This document shows positions 41,297 to 50,219 of a DNA stretch of 64,000 nucleotides, piece after piece. The stretch is from NCBI RefSeq assembly GCF_014656545.1, contig NZ_BNDS01000011.1:62001-126000 (forward strand), written 5' to 3'. The stretch's first letter is position 1, and each line of letters starts with the position of its first letter. The notes below the pieces were generated by a model. The model did not search any database, was not told the DNA's origin, and saw only the letters and a list, made by a program, of their open reading frames with translations. The stretch is from Neobacillus kokaensis. Lineage in GTDB: Bacteria > Bacillota > Bacilli > Bacillales > Cytobacillaceae. A program made the position numbers and the translations under genes.

Positions 41297-42670
41297 TTAA
41301 TTCCTCCCTTTAGAAAAAATGGTCGGATCTCCGGCAATTTTACTTAACTTGCCGTTTTCAAGGATGCCCATTTTTTCCAGCCATTCAGCAAAGATTGGGG
41401 ATGGACGCTTGTTCATCGTTTGTCTTAATGTCGCCACATCATGGTAGCTCATGGATTGATAATTTAACATACAATCATCACCCATCGGTGTTGCGATAAT
41501 GAAATTAACACCGGCAGCGGTTAAAAGCACCCCTAAATCTTCAATGTCATTTTGATCTGCCTTAATATGGTTGGTATAGCAAATGTCTACCCCCATCGGA
41601 ATTCCGTGCATTTTTCCCATAAAATGGTCTTCCAATCCAGCACGGATGACCTGCTTATTGTTATACAAATACTCTGGTCCAATAAAGCCGACCACTGTGT
41701 TAACGATATATGGATCGTAATAGCGGGCAAAACCGTAATTTCTAGACTCCAGTGTCATTTGATCGATTCCAAAATGAGCTTCTGCCGACAATTCCGAACC
41801 TTGGCCGGTTTCAAAGTATAGCCGCTGCGGACCTGTTCCGGTTCCTAATGTTCTTGCCATATCATTGGCTTCCTCTAATAAAGAAGCTGTAATCCCAAAT
41901 GATCGGTTTGCTGCTTCAGTTCCAGCAATGCTTTGGAATATCATATCGGCAGGTGCCCCCTGCTCAATTGCCTTCATTTGCGCAGTGACGTGTGCAAGGA
42001 CACAGTTTTGTGTCGGAATTTCCCATTCTTGAATAAAATCATGAGTGGCATGCAGCAATCGTTTCACACTTTCAACGGAATCATCGACGGGATTAATTCC
42101 AATAACTGCATCCCCCATCCCATATGACAACCCTTCCTTTAGGGAAGCAATCATGCCTTCCACATTGTCGGTTGGATGATTGGGCTGCAGGCGGGATGCA
42201 AGCGTCCCTTTATACCCAATCGTTATATTACATTTGGTTAAAATTTCAATTTTATTTGCAGCGTGTACGAGGTCAAGATTTGACATAAGTTTGGCCACGG
42301 CAGCAATCATTTCACTATTTAACCCGCGGCTTAATCGTTTTAAATCTTCACCGGTAGTCGTGTCGCTTAAAATATATTCTCGTAGTTCAGCAACGGACCA
42401 GTTTTTAATCGATTGATAAACCGGTTCGTTCAACTGGCTTTCTATAATTCGTGATACTTCATCCTTTTCTGCTGGAAGCATCGGATTTTCGCGAATTTCA
42501 CCCAATGTCAAATAGCTAAGTACTTGTTTCGCTGCGATCCGCTCCTGAACCGTCTCCGCAGCCAGGCCTGCCAAGCGATCACCGGATTTCTCTTCATTCG
42601 CTTTTGCAAATAATTCCTTTAAGGAAGAAAACTGATAAACGGTTCCTAAATAGGTCGTTTGCAGTTTCAT
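41297..42670 (-). CDS. eutB: Ethanolamine ammonia-lyase large subunit
   Basis: 457 residues, standard for EutB. Motifs include SRGLNSEMIAAVAKLMSNLDL, NHPTDNVEGMIASL, GDAVIGINPVDDSVESV, FETGQGSELSAEAHFG and ADQNDIEDLGVLLTAAGVNF. TIM-barrel subunit carrying the ethanolamine site. The eutB ATG is 17 bases after eutA; AAGGGGGAA is its ribosome site. Confidence 0.96.
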   Translation of the reverse strand: MKLQTTYLGTVYQFSSLKELFAKANEEKSGDRLAGLAAETVQERIAAKQVLSYLTLGEIRENPMLPAEKDEVSRIIESQLNEPVYQSIKNWSVAELREYILSDTTTGEDLKRLSRGLNSEMIAAVAKLMSNLDLVHAANKIEILTKCNITIGYKGTLASRLQPNHPTDNVEGMIASLKEGLSYGMGDAVIGINPVDDSVESVKRLLHATHDFIQEWEIPTQNCVLAHVTAQMKAIEQGAPADMIFQSIAGTEAANRSFGITASLLEEANDMARTLGTGTGPQRLYFETGQGSELSAEAHFGIDQMTLESRNYGFARYYDPYIVNTVVGFIGPEYLYNNKQVIRAGLEDHFMGKMHGIPMGVDICYTNHIKADQNDIEDLGVLLTAAGVNFIIATPMGDDCMLNYQSMSYHDVATLRQTMNKRPSPIFAEWLEKMGILENGKLSKIAGDPTIFSKGRN

Positions 42671-42687
42671 AGAGAATTCCCCCTTTC

Positions 42688-44151
42688 TTAATGATGGAAT
42701 GTTAATGTTTTGATTACGACAGGGACCACGCCCGTTTGCAGCAGGGGTCCGATATCAATATAATCACCGTGTTCCACACGGATTTGATCGATACAAATAA
42801 TACTTTGTTCTTGGTTCTGGACGTTTATCGTCTGACCAAGAACCTTGGCATGATCGCTTTCTAAAACAATGACCAAAGGCTGCGCTGGATTTGGTTTTAC
42901 TTTGATTGCTTCCAAAATCATTGCTGCCAGTTCTTGTACATCGCGAAAGCCTAAATAAGGAAGCTCCGTTATATATAGTGCAAAATTCTGGCCTTCACCC
43001 TGTGGGTCAAACATATCAAGCGCTTGCCCCACAGCCTCCCGCATCCTGTTTAAACCCTTTTTTAATTCATGTCCAAAAGGGACTTGAAAAACTGGCAGGT
43101 TGCGAATCGGCAAATCCCTATTTTCTACGTGTATCGTAGCACCGCTGATTTCAGTCGTCTGAGTGCCGGCCCCTAGGACAGTTGCCCGAACAGTTTCATC
43201 CGGTTTAACCCATTTCCATTCTGCTAGCTCTTTACACTCCTGGAGAGAAGCCGCCAGTATTTCTCCGATGTCATCATATTTTACGATTCGGGGTGCACCA
43301 GTTTCATATTGGTAAAGGCATTCACTGATACCGCCTGAAATCATGATTTCATCTATGTCTTCCTGCCAATTTGGTTCATGACCGAGGAGTAACGGCTGGT
43401 CGGCTGCTGACAAATCACGCTTCAGCATTCTTGCGATTACCGCTGCCATAAAATCAGTGAGCCTCTTCATTTCGTTTCGATATCCGATGCTACCTGCTGT
43501 TATTTCACTAAAAGGTAATCCCCATTGGCGAAATAATTGTTTTATCGGAGGTGAAATACTTTTTATTTGGTTCCCGGTGAATTCTATTAATCTCCCGCCA
43601 ATATGTAATGTACAGGTGCCACAAAGCTTTCCGGATTTATAGACAGCAGCATTAGCCGTCCCCCCGCCGATATCAATATTGGCAATCACTTTCCCTGTTT
43701 TTTTCGAATATTCATAAGCTCCTGATCCCTTTGCCGCAATGATTCCCTCTAGGTCTGGTCCGGCTGTCGCAACCAAGAATTCACCTGCATGGTTTGATAA
43801 ATGATGGACCATCTCTTGGGCATTCTGCTTAGTAGCTGTCTCGCCGGTAATAATGACCGCCCCTGTTTGAATATCATTTGGACTAATTTGAGCGTTGGCA
43901 TATTCTTTTTTTACAAGTTCGTCAACTGATTCCATATCAATTGCTGTCTGTGACAACAAAGGTGTGCGGTAGATGGGACTCCGGTACAATACCTCTTTAT
44001 GAATAATTTCAATCCGCGGCATATGCATTCCGCCTGCCATGTTCATCAGCGAAAATTTACTAATGACCAGCTTGGTTGTACTCGTCCCAATATCAATACC
44101 AGCACTCAAGATTTCCTCTTGCTGCAGCTCATATTTTTTGATGGAGATCAC
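42688..44151 (-). CDS. eutA: Ethanolamine ammonia-lyase reactivating factor
   Basis: 487 residues with an actin-like ATPase fold. ATP-binding SAGIDIGTSTTKLVISKF (about 16-33), IANIDIGGGTANAAVYKSG and the DEIMISGGISECLY segment are present. It restores activity by swapping damaged cobalamin. The GTG start at 44151 follows a leader with a terminator and hairpin elements typical of EutV control, so eutA begins its own regulated segment. Confidence 0.93.
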   Translation of the reverse strand: MISIKKYELQQEEILSAGIDIGTSTTKLVISKFSLMNMAGGMHMPRIEIIHKEVLYRSPIYRTPLLSQTAIDMESVDELVKKEYANAQISPNDIQTGAVIITGETATKQNAQEMVHHLSNHAGEFLVATAGPDLEGIIAAKGSGAYEYSKKTGKVIANIDIGGGTANAAVYKSGKLCGTCTLHIGGRLIEFTGNQIKSISPPIKQLFRQWGLPFSEITAGSIGYRNEMKRLTDFMAAVIARMLKRDLSAADQPLLLGHEPNWQEDIDEIMISGGISECLYQYETGAPRIVKYDDIGEILAASLQECKELAEWKWVKPDETVRATVLGAGTQTTEISGATIHVENRDLPIRNLPVFQVPFGHELKKGLNRMREAVGQALDMFDPQGEGQNFALYITELPYLGFRDVQELAAMILEAIKVKPNPAQPLVIVLESDHAKVLGQTINVQNQEQSIICIDQIRVEHGDYIDIGPLLQTGVVPVVIKTLTFHH

Positions 44152-44171
44152 CTCGTTCCTGCACGTGCAAT

Positions 44172-44227
44172 AAAAAAAGGCACCTTATATGAACCATCCC
44201 GGCTAGGATAGTTACATATAAGGCGCC
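44172..44227 (-). terminator. Attenuator terminator in the eutA leader
   Basis: Long imperfect stem starting AAGGCGCCTTATATG and ending CATATAAGGTGCC, then TTTTTTTATT (minus strand). It lies between eutP and eutA and overlaps the P2 hairpin, so the two folds are mutually exclusive. Confidence 0.85.
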
Positions 44228-44256
44228 TTTGCCTTCATAAATTCATTTTTATACTA
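44220..44256 (-). promoter_or_regulatory. EutV-type dual hairpin (ANTAR RNA target) before eutA
   Basis: On the minus strand, P1 is ATAAA-AATGAA-TTTAT and P2 is AAGGC-AAAGGC-GCCTT. Both have six-base loops with A at position 1 and G at position 4, the pattern known for RNA bound by ANTAR regulators. P2 overlaps the terminator arm. Binding by phosphorylated EutV should block termination and allow eutA onwards to be transcribed. Confidence 0.75.
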
Positions 44257-44292
44257 GAAATATAGTCTATTTTTTCACTTTTGTAAAGGGTT

Positions 44293-44793
44293 TCAGACGA
44301 AAATTACTACATCGTCAGATACAGATTCCATCGCTTCCTGCATTTCTTGAAAAGAATTACATTTAACTAAATCACGTATTTCCTGTAAACCCTGTCCGGA
44401 CACCGAAGATGAGATTACAATTGGTCCCTTTGGAAGGGCTTTTTTTAACTGCTCGATCGCTTTAGGTATATCGGCCGTTTCAGCATCACACTTTGTAACC
44501 ACTCCAATTGGCAGCTTAGTAAAACCAGTGCTGAATCCCGGAGGAAAAATCGTTTTTGTCTTTGTCGCATCCTGTAAAAATAAGATATGGGTCACTTCTA
44601 ATGCGGTGGCCATAATATTTTTATAGAATAATGGATTTTCCGTATATTCACCAGGTGTATCAACAATCCAATCATAATAATGGAGCGTTTGCGTTTTAAC
44701 GGCCACTGCCTTCCGCTCAAGAAGAGCGTTTGTTAAGGTAGATTTTCCCGCACCAATGGAGCCGATAAGCATCGCCCTATTTTTTTTTGCCAC
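44293..44793 (-). CDS. eutP: Ethanolamine utilisation GTPase-like protein
   Basis: 166 residues with a Ras-like P-loop (MLIGSIGAGKSTLTNALL, about 8-25), the G3 motif IVDTPGEYTEN and the G4-like VTKCDAE. EutP/PduV proteins are acetate-kinase-like or shell-associated NTPases. I chose the GTG at 44793, 8 bases after GGAGG; an earlier GTG at 44802 overlaps that site. Confidence 0.88.
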   Translation of the reverse strand: MAKKNRAMLIGSIGAGKSTLTNALLERKAVAVKTQTLHYYDWIVDTPGEYTENPLFYKNIMATALEVTHILFLQDATKTKTIFPPGFSTGFTKLPIGVVTKCDAETADIPKAIEQLKKALPKGPIVISSSVSGQGLQEIRDLVKCNSFQEMQEAMESVSDDVVIFV

Positions 44794-44808
44794 AACTAGC
44801 ACCTCCGC

Positions 44809-45153
44809 TTATGACTTTGTTAATTCTGCCGGAGTATATCTTAATACTTCTGACAAAAAGCGGTTAATTTCTTCCATCGCCATCTGTACTGAGGAAACGC
44901 TGCCAACAATCACAAGACTGCCGGTAAAACGGTCTAAGAAGCCAATTTGAACATCTGCCGCCTTTGTCGCCAAATCCCCGGCGATGATGACAGTTTCACT
45001 TGGCGTTAACGTTAAAATTCCCATCGCACCTGCCTGCTGGATCCCCAACTTATCGAACATATCAGGGTCAGGATTGGCAATTAAATGGCTTAACGTTACT
45101 TGCTTTCCAGGTACAAATTCCTGGATAAATCGTTTTTTCTCTTCACTCATCAC
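44809..45153 (-). CDS. eutS: BMC shell protein EutS
   Basis: 114 residues, circularly permuted single BMC domain. Key stretches are [44 protein letters not shown] and [22 protein letters not shown]. The bent hexamers form shell edges. Start is GTG at 45153 or the next codon ATG at 45150; AAGGAGG lies 7 or 10 bases upstream. Confidence 0.93.
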   Translation of the reverse strand: MMSEEKKRFIQEFVPGKQVTLSHLIANPDPDMFDKLGIQQAGAMGILTLTPSETVIIAGDLATKAADVQIGFLDRFTGSLVIVGSVSSVQMAMEEINRFLSEVLRYTPAELTKS

Positions 45154-45180
45154 TTTACAACCTCCTTGACAGCAAACTTT

Positions 45181-46440
45181 TTATCCTGCCATTCGATCTT
45201 TTTCTTGTTTTGGTAAATATTCATCCTTACCAATAATGCCAGCTTCACGGTCTTTCTTTTCTAATTCTAATGCTTTTGGAACAGATAACCAGTAGGCAAG
45301 TCCAATTCCAATTACCCCTGCAGAGAATTTACCAATCATAATTGGCAAAATCAATGTTGGCTGAAAGTTTGCAGAAAACGATAAATGATCACCAAGTAAG
45401 AACGCGGAACAAACAGCAAATGCAATGTTTATTACCTTATCTTTAGGCGGCATGGTTTTTACAAGCTTAAACATTGCAAGGATATTCGCAATGGTAGCTA
45501 CTAGGCCGGCACTTCCCTCTTTACTTAAACCAATCTTACGTCCAAGGGCTTCAAGTGGACCGCCGGCATACTTTTGCAGTAAGTAAACCATTGGGAAGGC
45601 ACCTGCCAGCATAATTCCAATATAACCGGCCGTTTCAAGGGCACGAAACTGGTCTTCTTTGTCTGCCATAATCGGGTGGAAACCCCAGCTGCCAAATACA
45701 GTGGAAAATAGTCCTGTGAAAATTTCAACGATCGAGAAGACTAGTACAAGTTTAATTCCGGCATCCATAATTCGTCCAAACCACATGAAAGCTTTAATCA
45801 TGAAATCAGGAAGGAAATATAAACCTAAAGCAATCGCCACAACAAAAATAACCAGTGGAAGTAAATTTAATAGAATATGTCCATACCCTAAGGCAAATTG
45901 GTATTTTGCTTCCCCAGAGGTTGAAATAAAATCACGTACCTTTGAATTTGACAGAAAGATAATCGTACTAGAAATTAGCGCACCAATTGGAATGGTTAAT
46001 ACACCTGCCATTACCCCAAGTGCCATATATTTATGGTCGCGTTTTTCAAGCATCGCTAGACCCATAGGAATGGAGAAGACAATCGTCGCACCTGCCATGA
46101 AGCCAACAATCATCGCCATAATCCAGCCCTCTTGAGTTTGCTTTAAAACTTCAGCCAGTTGATATCCGCCCATATCGGTTGCTAGAATCGAAGTGGCCGC
46201 AATCGCCGGGTCCGCCCCAATGGCTGAGAAAAATGGACCGCATACTTTATCAATAAACCAAGATAAATACGGAATGGACGCCATAATTCCTGCTGCCGGC
46301 ACAAAAATATGACCAACTGCATGAAGCCCTTCCATAAACTGAGCCCCTAATCCATCATCACTGTTACGAATGGCTGCAAATGCACCCAGTACGGCACATG
46401 TCATAATGATATAGATAACAACATTTCCTATCATTTCCAT
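45181..46440 (-). CDS. eutH: Ethanolamine permease
   Basis: 419 residues, about 11 membrane helices. N-terminal VVIYIIMTCAVLGAFAAIRN, EGLHAVGHIFVPAAGIMAS and SILATDMGGYQLAEVL are diagnostic for EutH, which brings ethanolamine across the membrane. First gene of the eutH-S-P segment; the leader has an EutV-type hairpin and terminator. GGAGGGG precedes the ATG. Confidence 0.95.
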   Translation of the reverse strand: MEMIGNVVIYIIMTCAVLGAFAAIRNSDDGLGAQFMEGLHAVGHIFVPAAGIMASIPYLSWFIDKVCGPFFSAIGADPAIAATSILATDMGGYQLAEVLKQTQEGWIMAMIVGFMAGATIVFSIPMGLAMLEKRDHKYMALGVMAGVLTIPIGALISSTIIFLSNSKVRDFISTSGEAKYQFALGYGHILLNLLPLVIFVVAIALGLYFLPDFMIKAFMWFGRIMDAGIKLVLVFSIVEIFTGLFSTVFGSWGFHPIMADKEDQFRALETAGYIGIMLAGAFPMVYLLQKYAGGPLEALGRKIGLSKEGSAGLVATIANILAMFKLVKTMPPKDKVINIAFAVCSAFLLGDHLSFSANFQPTLILPIMIGKFSAGVIGIGLAYWLSVPKALELEKKDREAGIIGKDEYLPKQEKDRMAG

Positions 46441-46612
46441 TTAAAACCCCTCCGTCATTCGTATTCCTTACTATCTATTAAAACGGAAAATGTAAGCGCC
46501 TTACTAGAAGTAAACCAATTCCATTTTAGGCAGGATCACCCACTCTTCAAGCTAGCGACTGTTGTCCTTCTTTTCGCGATGAATAAATAAATGATGATTG
46601 CCGCAAGAAGAC

Positions 46613-46660
46613 AAAAAGGTGCCCTGCGATTTCCAAATAGAAGAAACCGCTAAAGCACCT
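46613..46660 (-). terminator. Attenuator terminator in the eutH leader
   Basis: Minus-strand AGGTGC...GCACCT outer stem, inner stem GCGGTTTC/GAAATCGC, then TTTTTGTC. It sits between eutV and eutH and overlaps the A1/G4 hairpin at 46653-46666. Confidence 0.83.
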
Positions 46661-46666
46661 TTGCTT
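46653..46666 (-). promoter_or_regulatory. EutV-type hexaloop hairpin before eutH
   Basis: AAGC-AAAGGT-GCTT, a six-base loop with A1 and G4, overlapping the terminator just as in the eutA leader. I could not find a convincing P1 partner upstream; the candidate CACTT/AAGTG stem overlapping the end of eutV has a 9-base loop. Confidence 0.6.
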
Positions 46667-46686
46667 GGTCTATTCACTTGTAAGAA

Positions 46687-47259
46687 TTAAGTGTTATATT
46701 TTAATATAATCCGCTTTGCTACATTTTCCAGTGTTACCTGTTTGTTCATGCTGATTTTTCGCATTTTTTTATAGGCAGCATCTTCAGAGAGATTGTATTT
46801 CTCCATAATAATTCCCTTTGCCTTTTCGACTAGTTTTCTCTCATTTAACTGTTTATTCATGTTTTCCACTTGTTCTCGATAGGCATTGGCTGTTTCCGCC
46901 TGTTTTAAGGCAATTTCTACAGCTGGAATTAAATTAGCTTCGGTAATAGGCTTCACTAGATACCCAACAATGTTTGCTTGTTTTGCTTTATCAATATATT
47001 CCCTTTGGCTGTATGCCGTTAAAATGAGAATCGGGATATTTAATTTTTTAGAAATAATCTCGCTTGCTTTTAAACCATTTAATTTGGGCATTTTAATATC
47101 CATTATAATTAAATCCGGTTCAAGTGTATAAGCTTGTTCAATTGCTTGTTCACCATCCCCTGCCTGTCCAGCTACCTCATATCCAGCCTCTTCGAGCATC
47201 ATCGCTATATCTAAACGGACAATTGATTCATCCTCAACAACCAAAATTCTTTTTTTCAA
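46687..47259 (-). CDS. eutV: Response regulator with ANTAR RNA-binding domain
   Basis: 190 residues. Receiver domain 1-125 with acidic pocket EDES, phospho-Asp in DLIIMDIKMPKLNG, Thr in LILTAYS and Lys in YLVKPI. A coiled-coil linker follows, then the ANTAR domain (ERKLVEKAKGIIMEKYNLSEDAAYKKMR). It binds paired hairpins in nascent RNA and prevents termination. Stop/start overlap of 4 bases with eutW. Confidence 0.93.
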   Translation of the reverse strand: MKKRILVVEDESIVRLDIAMMLEEAGYEVAGQAGDGEQAIEQAYTLEPDLIIMDIKMPKLNGLKASEIISKKLNIPILILTAYSQREYIDKAKQANIVGYLVKPITEANLIPAVEIALKQAETANAYREQVENMNKQLNERKLVEKAKGIIMEKYNLSEDAAYKKMRKISMNKQVTLENVAKRIILKYNT

Positions 47260-48686
47260 AGCTGAACCTCCCCCCTCGTTAATGGGAATTTGACAGTAGC
47301 AATTGTTCCTGTCTCAGCTTTTTCTATCAAAAAGCAACCCGATAAATCATGCTCGATCATCATTTTGACGATATCAAGCCCTAGTGAGGATTTAGACTTT
47401 GGCGAATAGCCTTCTCCATTGTCAATGACCTGAATTTCCATTTGATCATCTATCTGATGAAAAAACACTTCAATCTTACCATGATGAATCGCCTTAAAAG
47501 CATGCTTTACACAGTTTTGGATTAATTCATTGACCACTAATGCAACAGAAACAGCTTTATTTGATTGAATTTGCGAGTGAGCTCCAGAATAGGTAATGCT
47601 AATCTTTTTATTTTCATGCTCAGCTTCCAATATTAACGTATTGCCGATTTTCTCTATTAACTTAAATAGATCAACATCGTCAACACTTGAACCAGAAAGA
47701 ATGATTTCATACACAGACGCAATACTAGTAATCCGATTCAAACTTTCCACAAAGTGAACTTTACTCTCTTCAGGTAGCCCTCTTCTCATTTGCAGTCGCA
47801 AAAGGCTTGCTACCGTTTGCAGATTGTTTTTTACTCGATGATGGATTTCGCGAATGGCCACTGATTTAACAATCAGTTCTCTTTCTTTTTCTCTAAGCTC
47901 GGTAATGTTTTTAAAGATGACAAACGTTCCGGTCATTTTTTCCTGCTGCCGGAGTTCGATTTTTTTCACTTGAAAAACTTTATTTAAGAGTTTAACCTCC
48001 TGAACAATAAGCTCATCAGAGGCTTTCAAAATAGCTTCTATTACAGGAAAATAGGATACAAGTGATTTGCCAATCCAGCTTCCATCTTCATCAATTTCCT
48101 GAATGAGATTGGTTCCGGAAGGATTACAATAAAGAAGCTTTCCGTCCTGTTCAAGAAAGAAGATGGACTCCTCAAGCATTTCAGGAATAATAGGGCGGTT
48201 TTCCGCAAGTCCCATAAGAATTCCGCTTAACGCTTCCGTCGCTTCTGACAACGCTTCCATTTTCTGCTGACGTTGAAGGTGTTCACTTATGTCCTTTTCC
48301 ATAATCAGTGCTCCAAGAACTCTGTCATCCGCACCTTTGATTGGAACGACACTTTGATCGACAGTCTTTCCTTCTTGAGTTACTGCCCGATTAAGGAACA
48401 TTGGCTTACCCGTTCTTAATGTATAGAAGACGGCTGGTTCAAACGCTTCATAAGCAAACTTCCCAACCACTGATTTTTTATAATTAGATTTAGTGGTCGA
48501 TGGAGCGGCCTCGGCCACAACAATGGCATGTTTTCCTTCTTTGGTTGGACAATCAACGAAAACGTTTGCTTTATTAAGGTCAGCGATTAACGGTAAATTA
48601 GCCACTAACTCTTTAATTCTTTTAATGTCTTCCTCTAATAGATTCGTATGCAGAAAACATAATTCTGTCACTGTACTGTTATTCAT
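47256..48686 (-). CDS. eutW: Ethanolamine-sensing histidine kinase
   Basis: 476 residues, cytosolic (no membrane segment). N-terminal sensor region (1-140), a PAS domain (about 160-280), a HisKA_2 phospho-acceptor REIHHRVKNNLQTVASLL with His at about 294, and an ATPase domain with NELIQNCVKHAF and DNGEGYSP. Phosphorylates EutV in response to ethanolamine. It is the first gene of the locus, after a promoter region at 48687-48787. Confidence 0.92.
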   Translation of the reverse strand: MNNSTVTELCFLHTNLLEEDIKRIKELVANLPLIADLNKANVFVDCPTKEGKHAIVVAEAAPSTTKSNYKKSVVGKFAYEAFEPAVFYTLRTGKPMFLNRAVTQEGKTVDQSVVPIKGADDRVLGALIMEKDISEHLQRQQKMEALSEATEALSGILMGLAENRPIIPEMLEESIFFLEQDGKLLYCNPSGTNLIQEIDEDGSWIGKSLVSYFPVIEAILKASDELIVQEVKLLNKVFQVKKIELRQQEKMTGTFVIFKNITELREKERELIVKSVAIREIHHRVKNNLQTVASLLRLQMRRGLPEESKVHFVESLNRITSIASVYEIILSGSSVDDVDLFKLIEKIGNTLILEAEHENKKISITYSGAHSQIQSNKAVSVALVVNELIQNCVKHAFKAIHHGKIEVFFHQIDDQMEIQVIDNGEGYSPKSKSSLGLDIVKMMIEHDLSGCFLIEKAETGTIATVKFPLTRGEVQL

Positions 48687-48787
48687 ATAAAGTTTCTCCT
48701 ATATTCTAGAAAGACAGATTACATGAAATCATTATAGTGTTACCTTGCGAATTTTGTCAATATTGTTAACACAGTATACAAATCAGA

Positions 48788-48823
48788 AAAATAGTCAGGC
48801 GGTAGCACCTGACTATTTTAAAG
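48788..48823 (-). terminator. Terminator of the DUF438 protein gene
   Basis: ATAGTCAGG pairs with CCTGACTAT around an eight-base loop, followed by TTTTTCTG on the minus strand. Separates the DUF438 gene from the eutW promoter. Confidence 0.85.
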
Positions 48824-48833
48824 GGCAATATTC

Positions 48834-50057
48834 TTATGAAAGAATCCTCTTCTCCCCATCAATTGCTTGAATCGGAGCAATATTTTGCGTGAATTCCAAC
48901 GTCCCAATATATTTGCCGTTCTCATCACGAACCGCAAAATAACGAATATAAACATATTTATCCTGAAATTTAATCCAGAAATCCTCGGAGTCCTTTCTGC
49001 CTGCTTTAAAATCTTTTAACAGTTCTTCTACAACATGCACACTCTTAGGAGGATGGCAGTTTTGCACAGTACGGCCAATGACTGCCTTCGTTCGAGCAAA
49101 TATGCGTTCCTTGCCATGAGAAAAATAACGAACGACATCTTCATGATCAATAAACGTAATGTCAACAGGTAAATGATTCAAAATCAGCTCCAATTGTTTA
49201 AGCGATAAAATACCCGTTTCCAGCCTTATATAACCTTCCGAAATGGCATTCGTATCCAACTGTTTTCGTTCAGGTCTCCATTCCGCCGCTGGTTCCGTGA
49301 GGCAATAGCCAATTTCATCGCTTTCATGGGCAATTTTCACCCAATCATCTTCGGTAAAATTGTTCAGTGCCATTGGGAATAAAATGTTTTCCTCTCGATA
49401 AATCATCGCATTTACTTCTTCAATTACATAGTTAATGATTTGGATAATCGCTTTCTTGTCTCCTTGATAATTCGTTAATTGCTGCTTCGTCTCTTTGATC
49501 GCATCGCGAATGAAATCATCGATTCTCCACATATTATTCGTTGGACCGTAAATCCCGTACTTTTCAAGAAACGGGAAGATTAGATGTTCTTTTCGATTAA
49601 AGTGCTTATCAATATCGAGTAAAAGATGGATGTCTTCTAAAAGTTTGTACACATTTTCAGCTGTATCCTCTTTTTCAAAGTGCCATAAGTGGACTTGAAG
49701 TTTTGTTTTCACCAGTTTTTCAAGTTCTTCGTTCTCCAGCTTAAACGTATGAACAGGGTGCCCAGGCTGCTCTTCCGGCTGTTGCTTACGGGTATCTTCT
49801 GCAACCGCTTCTTTAAAAATTTCTGTATGCTGATTGTAAATCCGCTTTAATTCCTCTTCAGAAAAATTAACAAATTCGTGAGAGAGCTGGGAAATTTCTT
49901 CAACCCTTATTTTCCCAATATAAGCGTCAAAATGGCCTTTCACCTCAGCTGTGTTTCTTCCATTATGAAGATCGGTAAATATTTGTTTCAACATTTCAAG
50001 TCGTTCTGTATTTTGAATGGGTTGTTGTTCACGATTATTTATGATTTCACTCATCAC
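48834..50057 (-). CDS. DUF438/hemerythrin-like/PAS protein
   Basis: 407 residues. N-terminal DUF438 (about 18-90, LKQIFTDLHNGRNTAEVKGHFD), then a hemerythrin-like HHE four-helix region (about 110-240) with DKHFNRKEHLIFPFLEKYG and EENILFPMAL, then a PAS domain (about 285-400, DVRYFSHGKERIFARTKAVIG). The His/Glu pattern fits a diiron site. Related proteins act in oxygen or nitric oxide sensing or as iron-sulfur repair helpers. Monocistronic; a possible Fnr site lies upstream. Confidence 0.87.
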   Translation of the reverse strand: MMSEIINNREQQPIQNTERLEMLKQIFTDLHNGRNTAEVKGHFDAYIGKIRVEEISQLSHEFVNFSEEELKRIYNQHTEIFKEAVAEDTRKQQPEEQPGHPVHTFKLENEELEKLVKTKLQVHLWHFEKEDTAENVYKLLEDIHLLLDIDKHFNRKEHLIFPFLEKYGIYGPTNNMWRIDDFIRDAIKETKQQLTNYQGDKKAIIQIINYVIEEVNAMIYREENILFPMALNNFTEDDWVKIAHESDEIGYCLTEPAAEWRPERKQLDTNAISEGYIRLETGILSLKQLELILNHLPVDITFIDHEDVVRYFSHGKERIFARTKAVIGRTVQNCHPPKSVHVVEELLKDFKAGRKDSEDFWIKFQDKYVYIRYFAVRDENGKYIGTLEFTQNIAPIQAIDGEKRILS

Positions 50058-50126
50058 TATTCTCCTTTGCTAACTTTAAGCTGATTTTTTCTTATTCATA
50101 AAATAACATTGGAGCAAGCTCAGGTT

Positions 50127-50142
50127 TGTGATGAATATCATT
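50127..50142. promoter_or_regulatory. Possible Fnr-type site before the DUF438 gene
   Basis: TGTGATGAATATCATT matches TGTGA-N6-TCACA at 8 of 10 defined positions. It is 70-85 bases upstream of the DUF438 protein ATG. Weak by itself; a hemerythrin-type protein fits anaerobic control. Confidence 0.35.
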
Positions 50143-50177
50143 GGTAAGGGATAAAATATTAACAACTTGTGAACATT

Positions 50178-50206
50178 AAAAATGGAGCCCGTCAACGACG
50201 AACTCC
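50178..50206 (-). terminator. Terminator of the YraQ-type permease gene
   Basis: Ten-base stem GGAGTTCGTC/GACGGGCTCC with a three-base loop and following ATTTTTAAT (minus strand). Confidence 0.82.
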
Positions 50207-50219
50207 TTAAATATTTTCA

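Noticed and set aside
45659..46135. 158-codon plus-strand frame inside eutH
   Set aside because: Antisense shadow of the well-supported EutH permease; no ribosome site.
46490..46507. Possible CcpA (cre) site TGTAAGCGCCTTAC in the eutH leader
   Set aside because: Only one half fits the consensus on either strand (about three mismatches), and it lies downstream of the attenuator; too weak to list.
48687..48787. Adenosylcobalamin riboswitch before eutW
   Set aside because: No B12-box sequence and the region is too short for the full aptamer.
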